Source of the DNA: Desulfurococcales archaeon
GTDB lineage: Archaea; Thermoproteota; Thermoprotei_A; Sulfolobales; Desulfurococcaceae
DNA: 5,856 nt
Assembly (NCBI GenBank): GCA_027064845.1
Contig: JAMOPC010000486.1
Coordinates: forward strand, 1 to 5,856
Direction of reading: 5' to 3'
Within the stretch, counting starts at the first letter, position 1. Every line of letters starts with the position of its first letter. The notes under the pieces were generated by a model that was given only the letters and a program-made list of their open reading frames with translations, did not search any database and was not told the origin of the DNA. Below, in pieces: positions 1 through 5,602 of the stretch. Position numbers and translations under genes: made by a program.

Positions 1-436
1 GTAAGGCAGCTACTCCCTCCTGTATCCTTGCTCCTCCCGAATCATATAATCCTATTACAGGTGAGCCTGTTTCAATAGCCATATCTATTACTCTAACAAT
101 CTTATCTGCATGTGATTCTCCAATACTACCTCCCATAACTGTAAAATCTTGTGCGTATACGAATACAAGTCTTCCATCAATTCTACCATAACCAACTACT
201 ACCCCGTCACCATAGTACTTTAGCTTATCTAATCCAAAGTATGTTGATCTATGGAGCCGCATCCATTGTAATTCTTCGAAAGAACCGGGGTCAAGTAGTC
301 TTTCAATCCTATCCCTTACCCAGAGCTTGCCTTTCTCTCGCTGTCTCCTAATTCTTTCTTCTCCACCGCCCATGATAGATTTCTTACGATAGCTTTCGAC
401 TTCTTCTATTAGTTCACGTATATCCTTTTTCTCCAC
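1..436 (-). CDS. Carboxyltransferase subunit (methylmalonyl-CoA decarboxylase alpha / acyl-CoA carboxylase beta), 5' part only
   Basis: The reading frame from a GTG codon at 436 stays open to the left edge (145 codons), giving the N-terminal part of a protein usually about 510-520 residues long. I translated it by eye. It shows the family's N-terminal signature: MGGGEERIRRQREKGKLWVRDRI, then LLDPGSFEEL, a central YGDGVVVGYGRIDGR, QDFTVMGGSIGESHADKI, and the acyl-CoA-binding DSGGARIQEGV near the cut edge. This family moves a carboxyl group between an acyl-CoA and the biotin of a carrier protein. The archaeal versions serve either Na+-pumping methylmalonyl-CoA decarboxylase or acetyl/propionyl-CoA carboxylase. 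The partners that would decide (membrane beta subunit, biotin carrier, biotin carboxylase) are not in view. The start is supported by a GAGGT Shine-Dalgarno site (445-449) 8 bases upstream. The gene follows the thiolase by 41 bases with no visible promoter, so co-transcription is likely. Confidence 0.9.
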   Translation of the reverse strand, partial: MEKKDIRELIEEVESYRKKSIMGGGEERIRRQREKGKLWVRDRIERLLDPGSFEELQWMRLHRSTYFGLDKLKYYGDGVVVGYGRIDGRLVFVYAQDFTVMGGSIGESHADKIVRVIDMAIETGSPVIGLYDSGGARIQEGVAAL

Positions 437-444
437 AACTTATT

Positions 445-449
445 ACCTC
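445..449 (-). promoter_or_regulatory. Shine-Dalgarno site of the carboxyltransferase gene
   Basis: On the minus strand the bases read GAGGT, 8 nucleotides before the GTG at 436-434. It is the only good ribosome site in the short gap after the thiolase, and it fixes a non-ATG start for the carboxyltransferase. Confidence 0.65.
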
Positions 450-477
450 TTAACGCTTTATCTAGATCTTATGGTTT

Positions 478-1653
478 TTAACGATGCCTCCTCAGAATAG
501 TCACTATCGAATATGTCCCTATACCACCTATATTCTGTGTAACAGCAATAACTGGATCAGAAGCTTTATATCCTGGAAAATCACCTCTAATCTGCATAGT
601 AGCTTCAACTATTTGATAAATACCAGTAGCTCCTACAGGGTGTCCTCTCGCTTTTAATCCACCACTAAAGTTTACTTCTGGCTTATCGCCTTTAGCGAAT
701 TTTCCTTCTTTCCATAGCTTTGGTGCTTCTCCCTTAGGTGCAAAACCCATGTCTTCCAAGGCTAAATACCCTGTAATATGGAAAGCATCGTGTACCTCTG
801 CATAATCGATATCTTTCACAGACACACCCGCCATCTTATAAGCATCTCTACTAGCCTTCACAGTGGATTCCAGTGTTAAGAGGTCTCTCCTAGAACCAAG
901 ATCAACCGAGTCTGTAGCCATACCAATACCAGCTACCTCGACAAGCACGTCTTTGCCTGTATTCTTGGCTATATTCTTCGCCAATTCTTCATCCTTAGTA
1001 ATAACTACCGCAGCCGCACCATCACCTATAGGTGAGCAATCAAATAGATGGAGAGGATCAGCTACTACTGGGCTCTTAAGTATTGCTTCAAGACTAGTTT
1101 TTCTGGGTAGTTGAGCATATGGATTATATGATGCATACTCATGCATTCTAAGAGGCCAATAAGCCATATCTTCTCTCGTATACCCGAATTTGTTCATATA
1201 AAGCCTCGCGACTAATGCGTTAAGACCCGTGAAAGTAGCACCATAGAAGACCTCATACTCGGCATCAGCTGCTTGTGCAAGAGCCTTAGTAGCATCAGCT
1301 GTTAGTTTCTCGGTCAGCTTCTCTACTCCTGCAACAACTACTGTATCAGCAAGACCCGATTTAACTAAGCTATATCCTGCGTAAAAAGCTGCTCCACCAC
1401 TACCACATGCAGCCTCTACTTTAAAAGCTGGAATACCCCTCAGCCCACTATAATCAGCTGCTAATGCCGCGAGACTATCTTGTTCCATTAAAACACTAGA
1501 GGTCATGTTGCCAAGAACAAGTGCTTTTGGTTTAATATTATCAGCGTCTTCCAATGCTTTAAGAATAGCCTCCGATACTAACTCTCTTCCACTTTTATCA
1601 TAAAATCTCCCGATCTTAGTCATGCCGACGCCGATAACAAATACACGATCCAT
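478..1653 (-). CDS. SCP-x-type thiolase (acetyl-CoA C-acyltransferase family)
   Basis: A complete 391-residue cytoplasmic thiolase, of normal length for the archaeal/SCP-x group. The sequence shows the nucleophilic cysteine at C83 (VEAACGSGGAA), the HDAF motif at H288, which replaces the NEAF of classical thiolases and is typical of the SCP-x branch, and the catalytic GHPVGATG loop with H338. The C-terminal CxG cysteine of classical thiolases is absent: that stretch reads QNIGGIGT (373-380). The family condenses or cleaves acyl-CoA thioesters. In many archaea a member supplies acetoacetyl-CoA to HMG-CoA synthase in a complex bridged by a DUF35 protein, usually encoded together; neither partner is adjacent here. 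Its neighbour is instead a carboxyltransferase, so a role in acyl-CoA catabolism is equally possible. The ATG start is preceded by a weak GTGAT ribosome site (1659-1663) 5 bases upstream. The family call is firm; the substrate is not known. Confidence 0.93.
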   Translation of the reverse strand: MDRVFVIGVGMTKIGRFYDKSGRELVSEAILKALEDADNIKPKALVLGNMTSSVLMEQDSLAALAADYSGLRGIPAFKVEAACGSGGAAFYAGYSLVKSGLADTVVVAGVEKLTEKLTADATKALAQAADAEYEVFYGATFTGLNALVARLYMNKFGYTREDMAYWPLRMHEYASYNPYAQLPRKTSLEAILKSPVVADPLHLFDCSPIGDGAAAVVITKDEELAKNIAKNTGKDVLVEVAGIGMATDSVDLGSRRDLLTLESTVKASRDAYKMAGVSVKDIDYAEVHDAFHITGYLALEDMGFAPKGEAPKLWKEGKFAKGDKPEVNFSGGLKARGHPVGATGIYQIVEATMQIRGDFPGYKASDPVIAVTQNIGGIGTYSIVTILRRHR

Positions 1654-1693
1654 GATCTATCACATCCACATATGAATAGTTACTTACACCTAT

Positions 1694-1701
1694 CTTATAA
1701 A
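1694..1701 (-). promoter_or_regulatory. TATA box of the thiolase-carboxyltransferase operon
   Basis: The minus strand reads TTTATAAG, a near-consensus archaeal TATA box. A start about 26 bases downstream would fall near 1671-1674 and leave a leader of about 20 bases before the thiolase ATG. No convincing purine-rich BRE is seen just upstream. Confidence 0.6.
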
Positions 1702-1748
1702 TGCGAACCACATAAATCATTTACCAAATAATATCATGAGCCACCTCC

Positions 1749-1756
1749 CTTAAAAC
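1749..1756 (+). promoter_or_regulatory. Weak candidate TATA element for the zinc-finger gene
   Basis: An AT-rich CTTAAAAC stretch lies where a transcript would begin near 1779, just before the GGAGGTG site. A second AT-rich element, AAATATAT at about 1768-1775, would instead start transcription near 1797, directly at the TTG. The two cannot be separated by eye, so the assignment is tentative. Confidence 0.3.
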
Positions 1757-1783
1757 AGTTAATCAGGAAATATATTCGTGTAT

Positions 1784-1790
1784 GGAGGTG
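1784..1790 (+). promoter_or_regulatory. Perfect Shine-Dalgarno site that selects the TTG start at 1797
   Basis: GGAGGTG matches the complement of the crenarchaeal 16S rRNA 3' end. It lies 6 bases before an in-frame TTG at 1797, the ideal spacing. It lies inside the reading frame that would begin at the ATG at 1782, so that ATG is probably not the main start. Confidence 0.65.
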
Positions 1791-1796
1791 CCGAGA

Positions 1797-2120
1797 TTGG
1801 GGTTTAGTATTTTATCTGATCGTTTGCTGAAATTTATAGTTAAGAGAGCAGTAGGGCTCCCAGCAGATGATATTGATCTTCAAAAAATAGTTGGTTCATC
1901 AAAATATACACTCATGAGGAAAGCAGTAGGGAGTGTAGCATCTATAATAGTTACAGAGAAAAATGGTCATTTAAGATGCGGATTATGTGGGAAAGGCCCA
2001 TTTACTAGGAGAGGATTGTATCTTCACCTTATAAGAATACATGGTGACGAAATACTCAACATGGTCGAGGAGAAATACGAAGAGCTAGTGAAGAATTACT
2101 CGGAGATTACATGGTACTAA
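1797..2120 (+). CDS. Small C2H2 zinc-finger protein of unknown function
   Basis: This codes for 107 residues from the preferred TTG start, or 112 from the in-frame ATG at 1782. The C-terminal half carries one classical zinc finger: C61-x2-C64-x12-H77-x4-H82 in TTG numbering (CGLCG ... LHLIRIH). It is followed by a charged helix rich in Glu and Lys. The first 50 residues are basic and probably helical, with no membrane segment or signal peptide, so the protein is cytoplasmic. Single C2H2 fingers of this kind occur in short crenarchaeal proteins that may bind nucleic acid or other proteins, but I recognise no named family and assign no function. It is the only complete plus-strand gene here, divergent from the thiolase operon and convergent with the membrane operon. 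The start choice rests on the GGAGGTG at 1784-1790. Confidence 0.8.
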   Translation: MGFSILSDRLLKFIVKRAVGLPADDIDLQKIVGSSKYTLMRKAVGSVASIIVTEKNGHLRCGLCGKGPFTRRGLYLHLIRIHGDEILNMVEEKYEELVKNYSEITWY

Positions 2121-2180
2121 ATCCCGAGGGGTGGAGTTTCCTCATAGACAACGTGTCTCGGCACTGGAGTCTTCGGTCAT
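2121..2180. other. GC-rich patch between convergent genes; possible structured RNA or 3' UTR
   Basis: By hand count about 33 of the 57 bases at 2123-2179 are G or C, well above the surrounding genes. In AT-rich hyperthermophiles, GC-rich intergenic islands often mark structured RNAs. Possible stems on the plus strand are CCGAG (2124-2128) with CTCGG (2157-2161), AGACA (2146-2150) with TGTCT (2154-2158), and GAGG (2126-2129) with CCTC (2140-2143), but some of these compete. I could not fit a tRNA, or a C/D guide RNA with proper C and D boxes, on either strand. The patch directly follows the zinc-finger stop codon and may simply be its 3' UTR. Confidence 0.25.
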
Positions 2181-2192
2181 CTAAAATAATAA
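2181..2192 (-). terminator. T-rich terminator candidate of the three-gene membrane operon
   Basis: The minus strand reads TTATTATTTTAG about 25 bases past the stop codon of the transglutaminase-like gene. Short T-rich tracts without a strong hairpin are the usual archaeal termination signal. No matching T-rich tract for the zinc-finger gene is seen on the plus strand. Confidence 0.4.
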
Positions 2193-2215
2193 CTAGTACT
2201 ACGAGACTTATATCG

Positions 2216-3319
2216 CTACTTCTTCGTTAGGTTATAGTTGACAACCTCTAGGACTAGGTCATATTTGATCTTCTTAGATATGATCTCTTCTGTATATTCA
2301 GCTGATTGTGTAGCATAATCGTCTGAGATAACTTTATCTATTACCACAGTCGGGAAGATATAGTATGCTGCACCTTTTATATGTCCGATACCCTTACCTG
2401 ATCCTATTGTTAAATCTACTCTGACCCATTTCCATGGAGGAATGTAAACAGCAACCCATCCATGACCGCCTCCCCCTAAGAATGTATAGTGATAATATCC
2501 TTCAGCTTCAACATTCTCGTATTTAAAGTTCGGACCAATATATACAATCCCTATTTCTAAGTAACTAGGTATCTTAAATGACCTGGCAAGTGTTATTAAC
2601 AAGTTAGATTGGTCATCACAATCGCCGAGTCCCTCAACTATTACCTCCCAGGGATGTCTTGGTGGAATACGAGTAGAATATACTATATTATTATCAATCC
2701 AGTTAAGAATACCGAGTATAATAGATAATGGTTTAGACTCATTAATTGTCTTATTCAAATAGTTAACAAGGAGTTTGATCAATGGATTAGTATAATTCCA
2801 TAGACTAGTCACATTAATATATTCCGCGCCAATCTCTGAATAATTTATATCGCTCCAGGTACCAGATATTTTAACTAATTCTGTTACATTATTAGTTAAT
2901 AATATGTTATATATACTACTAATTCGTTTAAACATATCAATAGACACATTGTATTCTACTCCAACACTAATAGATTCTCCCGGTTTCAAAGATGAATTGG
3001 TATAAGGAGATTGAATTACTAAAACATACTGGGTATTTTCTTTAATTACCTTATATGGGTATTCGTATCCATTAACCCAAGCCTTTACATCTATTATTCT
3101 CTGAGTAGAAGTGTTTAAGGGATAATCAAATACCATTATATCTGTTTCATTAATCATAATAGACTTACTACCACTATTAGTCACATTACCGTAGTACTTA
3201 ATCCCTATCAAAATGCCTTGAGAACTTGTAATATTATTAAATGAATAAACAGATGATCCAAAAATACCTGAAATTATAATCACTAGAAATAGTATGGTAA
3301 AAAAGACTATATGACTCAT
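2216..3319 (-). CDS. Membrane-anchored or secreted transglutaminase-fold (cysteine protease-like) protein
   Basis: This is a 367-residue protein. Residues 4-20 form a hydrophobic N-terminal segment, read as a signal peptide or membrane anchor. Residues 30-200 are a beta-rich domain I do not recognise. The transglutaminase-like core follows with all three catalytic residues in order: C234 (GLGDCDDQSNLL), H286 (GGGGHGWVAVY) and D302 (WVRVDLT). Thirteen N-x-S/T sequons, twelve of them before residue 200, suggest a glycosylated domain outside the cell, facing the S-layer side. Archaeal members of this superfamily include predicted peptidases and amidases; the substrate here is unknown. The gene is last in a three-gene operon. 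Its ATG overlaps the upstream stop codon (ATGA, 3316-3319), and GGTGGTGA (3326-3333) gives a ribosome site 6 bases upstream. The fold and catalytic residues are firm; enzymatic activity is inferred. Confidence 0.85.
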   Translation of the reverse strand: MSHIVFFTILFLVIIISGIFGSSVYSFNNITSSQGILIGIKYYGNVTNSGSKSIMINETDIMVFDYPLNTSTQRIIDVKAWVNGYEYPYKVIKENTQYVLVIQSPYTNSSLKPGESISVGVEYNVSIDMFKRISSIYNILLTNNVTELVKISGTWSDINYSEIGAEYINVTSLWNYTNPLIKLLVNYLNKTINESKPLSIILGILNWIDNNIVYSTRIPPRHPWEVIVEGLGDCDDQSNLLITLARSFKIPSYLEIGIVYIGPNFKYENVEAEGYYHYTFLGGGGHGWVAVYIPPWKWVRVDLTIGSGKGIGHIKGAAYYIFPTVVIDKVISDDYATQSAEYTEEIISKKIKYDLVLEVVNYNLTKK

Positions 3320-3972
3320 TTCTTGTCACCACCAGAATATTTTTTCTCGAGCAACTCGTGGAAGAAGTACCATAGCGAGAAAACACCTATGCTAAGCCCA
3401 ATTCCTATACTGATACCAAGTGCTAGGGCATGTTTTACTTCTTCCGAAAGAGCTGTTATATCTAGGAGTAATGCAAGAGTTATAAATAATATGATCAAGA
3501 ACATAAAGCCGCGTAGTTTAGCTTCCATCCTTATTCTCTCAATAATAGTTTCTAATGCTATAAAGACAAATATTATTAGAAACACCACACTAGCTACTCT
3601 AGCAATATATGATACTATAGAGGTAATCACCTCTACCTGCGTAGGATATACTATCAACGCTATCGAGTATACAGCCAATAACCCGATTCCCAGATTAAGC
3701 AATATAATTATAATATTTGTTAAACTGATCCTATACCTCATCAGGGGTTTAGCTAATTCATCTATATTTATTAATTTAAGAACAGACCTTACAAGTCTGG
3801 TGAGAATTATAGCGATTAATGTATAGACTGCAATTATAAGTAGAGCTATTAGAATAAGCGGCAATATACTCACTAGGTCTCTTAGTGAATATTGTAGAGC
3901 TCTCCACAAGATCTCTGTTCCTGAATAGTTTCCAGAACTTGTGTTATTTAGGCCTATCAATATGTTTCTCAA
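3316..3972 (-). CDS. Five-helix membrane protein resembling the transmembrane part of MscS/CmpX channels, without the MscS domain
   Basis: This is a 218-residue protein with about five membrane helices, near residues 34-59, 84-109, 117-141, 155-175 and 180-204. Basic loops at 60-83 and 142-154, a basic C-terminus, and two N-x-S/T sites in the first 17 residues (N10, N15) agree on an outside N-terminus and inside C-terminus. The pattern of long helix, a basic stretch containing LVRSVLKLINIDELAKPL, then another long helix recalls the TM-helix repeats that precede the beta domain of small mechanosensitive channels. That beta domain is absent, so conduction cannot be assumed. The start is a TTG overlapping the stop of the transporter gene (TTGA, 3969-3972), with GTGGTGGT (3978-3985) as ribosome site. 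The next gene overlaps its own stop by 4 bases. Coding status is firm; the family resemblance is a visual judgement. Confidence 0.75.
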   Translation of the reverse strand: MRNILIGLNNTSSGNYSGTEILWRALQYSLRDLVSILPLILIALLIIAVYTLIAIILTRLVRSVLKLINIDELAKPLMRYRISLTNIIIILLNLGIGLLAVYSIALIVYPTQVEVITSIVSYIARVASVVFLIIFVFIALETIIERIRMEAKLRGFMFLIILFITLALLLDITALSEEVKHALALGISIGIGLSIGVFSLWYFFHELLEKKYSGGDKK

Positions 3973-5348
3973 GGCAAACCACCACTAAGAAGCACAATAT
4001 AATATAACATACGGTAAATTATGTATAGAATCAATAATGCTAGAATAAGGCCTGTAGTTTTTATCACAACTTTAGCTGTACCAGTTAAACCATATACTAC
4101 TGTTGTATAACCTGTTAAGCTAACATTATACAATATTCTCGAATAAAGCCTAGTATAAATGGGTTTTACAACAGCAAGTTCTGGTATAGCAACTAAACCA
4201 ATAGATAAACCAACTATTGAAAATATAGATGATACTATAAAAATCAATATAATATTATATGATAAGAAATAACCCATGAAACCACTTAGAAACAATGCGA
4301 GAAAATACGATGATGATAACATAATACCTGCTTTGAAGGCACCAAGTTTCTTGAATAAGCTGGCATAGGCTAGGCTCGCATAAAGATTTGTTGCTACAAC
4401 AGTAAACCCATATATAGCTGCATATCCTAAGTGTAAGAGTGGGTTCTTAGTGACGTATATAAGGAATGGAGTAACACTTAATAATAAGATCGCGATCCTG
4501 TAGGTTTTAGGTTTTCTCCTAATCCAAAAAACATTCGATAATACAGACGATATTGCTTGGATAAAACCAATAGATGCAGCTATATAGTCAGGAGCACCTA
4601 GATCTCTCATAATGTATGGCGTCCAAGCTATACTAAGAAGAGTCGTAGAAACCATAAATGAAGTAACCATTAGGAATATCGTTGATGCTTTGATCTCTAC
4701 TTCTTCTTCAGCTTTAACTATAGTTTTAGGTATTTTTGGTATATTTGGCACTATTGAGAGCAATATACATGAAAATAAACTAGTCATAAAAGCAATGATA
4801 TAGAGTATGTAGTATTTCTGAATAGTATTCATGGCTGCAAGAACAAGCACAACGGTTAATTGACCCAAAATACTAGCTATTCCTCCAAGAGCTCCTCTAA
4901 GAGAAACTACTCTACGATATTTATCGCCTAAAAACAAAGAAAGAATGGCAATATTCATAAATATACTACTAGGAAGAGTGGATGCTAATGCTAATCCATA
5001 AGCAAGAAGCACAAGTCTCCGTTCAAAAGATGTAAAGGGGATAATAAACCATATGATCCTTTCGATCAATAAAGCCATTATTAATTTAGATTTCGTGACA
5101 GAAACTGATCCTAAATTATATATCATTATAACAAGTAATAAGGCAAACAAACTGCCTAATCCATTAAGCAACATTAAATCTTTTAGATCGTAACCAATAG
5201 TAACTAGGAAAATGGGAGTTACTCCACGAGTTATAGCTATATAAAAACCACCAAAAAATGCCTCAAGAGTAAACATTAAACTAGGAAAATCAACCTTCGA
5301 CAATTTTGCTCTACTAATCCCCGTCCTTACCCTAAAACTTGTCATCAC
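3969..5348 (-). CDS. MFS-type transporter with an extra C-terminal membrane helix
   Basis: This is a 459-residue integral membrane protein. A basic cytoplasmic N-terminus is followed by about twelve helices between residues 24 and 388, split 6+6 by a charged loop at 201-221 rich in Lys and Glu. This is the layout of the major facilitator superfamily. The loop after helix 4 (GDKYRR ... RGALGGIASILG) resembles the MFS pattern there, but the usual GxLaDrxGrR motif between helices 2 and 3 is not evident, so the protein is divergent and its substrate is unknown. After helix 12 there is an unusual tail of about 70 residues with another hydrophobic helix (431-454). It is the first gene of the operon. 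A GTG at 5348 is 8 bases from GGGAG (5357-5361); an ATG at 5345 follows immediately and is the alternative start. Family confidence is moderate to good. Confidence 0.82.
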   Translation of the reverse strand: MMTSFRVRTGISRAKLSKVDFPSLMFTLEAFFGGFYIAITRGVTPIFLVTIGYDLKDLMLLNGLGSLFALLLVIMIYNLGSVSVTKSKLIMALLIERIIWFIIPFTSFERRLVLLAYGLALASTLPSSIFMNIAILSLFLGDKYRRVVSLRGALGGIASILGQLTVVLVLAAMNTIQKYYILYIIAFMTSLFSCILLSIVPNIPKIPKTIVKAEEEVEIKASTIFLMVTSFMVSTTLLSIAWTPYIMRDLGAPDYIAASIGFIQAISSVLSNVFWIRRKPKTYRIAILLLSVTPFLIYVTKNPLLHLGYAAIYGFTVVATNLYASLAYASLFKKLGAFKAGIMLSSSYFLALFLSGFMGYFLSYNIILIFIVSSIFSIVGLSIGLVAIPELAVVKPIYTRLYSRILYNVSLTGYTTVVYGLTGTAKVVIKTTGLILALLILYIIYRMLYYIVLLSGGLP

Positions 5349-5422
5349 GGTAAAGACTCCCTATAAGTAGGGTTATTGTTACATTGATTCTATTGTCATG
5401 TGTTTTCTCTAACACACAACGA

Positions 5423-5436
5423 TATATTAATTTTAC
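5423..5436 (-). promoter_or_regulatory. Candidate promoter (BRE plus TATA) of the membrane operon
   Basis: The minus strand reads GTAAAA directly followed by TTAATATA, an acceptable BRE and TATA pair. Transcription would start near 5401 and leave a leader of roughly 50 bases before the GTG at 5348. A second TATA-like stretch, CTTATAGG (5360-5367), is too close to the start codon to serve. Confidence 0.45.
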
Positions 5437-5463
5437 CAAGGATTCGCTTATTTCTAACAATTC

Positions 5464-5480
5464 ATATTTTCAGAAAATAT
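5464..5480. repeat. Perfect 8+1+8 inverted repeat, possible operator
   Basis: ATATTTTC and GAAAATAT flank a single central A with no mismatch. The centre lies about 45 bases upstream of the candidate TATA box of the membrane operon, where an archaeal dimeric regulator acting from upstream could sit. AT-rich DNA produces such palindromes by chance fairly often, so the role is only suggested. Confidence 0.45.
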
Positions 5481-5510
5481 CATTGTAGAGTATTATTATT
5501 GTCCTCAGTA

Positions 5511-5527
5511 TATTCTTTTGAAGAATA
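5511..5527. repeat. Perfect 7+3+7 inverted repeat
   Basis: TATTCTT and AAGAATA flank the trinucleotide TTG. The centre is 47 bases from that of the neighbouring palindrome. It could be a second regulator site or a weak hairpin in the 3' region of the right-hand gene. No T-run follows it closely, so it does not look like a terminator. Confidence 0.35.
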
Positions 5528-5543
5528 ACATTTACCATATAAT

Positions 5544-5549
5544 AAAAAA
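5544..5549 (-). terminator. Oligo-T terminator candidate of the PqqD-like gene
   Basis: Six consecutive T residues on the minus strand within TATTTTTTATTAT, about 55 bases past the stop codon of the PqqD-like gene. This is the usual archaeal signal type, and it suggests that gene is transcribed separately from the membrane operon. Confidence 0.4.
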
Positions 5550-5602
5550 TAGATGAATAATTACGAATATACAGTACTAAGGCGTTTCTACCAGTGTATT
5601 CA

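Larger units (their letters stand above)
1741..1790. repeat. Inverted GGAGGTG pair around the zinc-finger gene start
   Basis: CACCTCC at 1742-1748 and GGAGGTG at 1784-1790 are exact reverse complements, separated by 35 bases. The right copy is the ribosome site of the zinc-finger gene. The left copy is a perfect Shine-Dalgarno sequence on the other strand. If a plus-strand transcript started left of 1742, the two copies could pair and hide the ribosome site. If it starts near 1779, as one candidate TATA box suggests, they could not. Whether the pair is functional or coincidental cannot be told from sequence alone. Confidence 0.35.
5349..5602. other. AT-rich intergenic region upstream of the membrane operon
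   Basis: These 254 bases lie between two minus-strand genes. I see a candidate terminator for the right-hand gene (5544-5549), two perfect inverted repeats (5464-5480 and 5511-5527), and a candidate promoter (5423-5436) for the transporter operon. No reading frame with a ribosome site was found on either strand. Confidence 0.6.

Noticed and set aside
151..351. Plus-strand ORF opposite the carboxyltransferase gene
   Set aside because: The minus-strand frame shows clear conserved carboxyltransferase motifs, so this is an antisense shadow with no recognisable protein features.
863..1114. Plus-strand ORF opposite the thiolase gene
   Set aside because: It lies wholly within a well-supported thiolase gene and shows no family motif or ribosome site.
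2121..2184. C/D-box guide RNA on the minus strand, suggested by AGATGA and TATGAGGA elements
   Set aside because: The first element departs from the C-box consensus, and no proper CTGA D box is found at the expected 3' position.
3311..3826. 171-codon plus-strand ORF opposite the MscS-TM-like gene
   Set aside because: The minus-strand frame has coherent membrane topology and couples to both neighbours. The plus frame has low-complexity Ile/Asn/Ser-rich content as expected of an antisense shadow.
4612..4803. 63-codon plus-strand ORF inside the transporter gene
   Set aside because: It is antisense to a long, coherent twelve-helix frame and has no independent support.
5360..5367. CTTATAGG as TATA box of the membrane operon
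   Set aside because: A start about 26 bases downstream would fall inside the coding region, after both candidate start codons.
5470..5538. 22-codon minus-strand ORF downstream of the PqqD-like gene, considered as a possible RiPP precursor
   Set aside because: It has no ribosome site, begins right after a T-rich terminator-like tract, overlaps both palindromes and has the composition of random AT-rich DNA.
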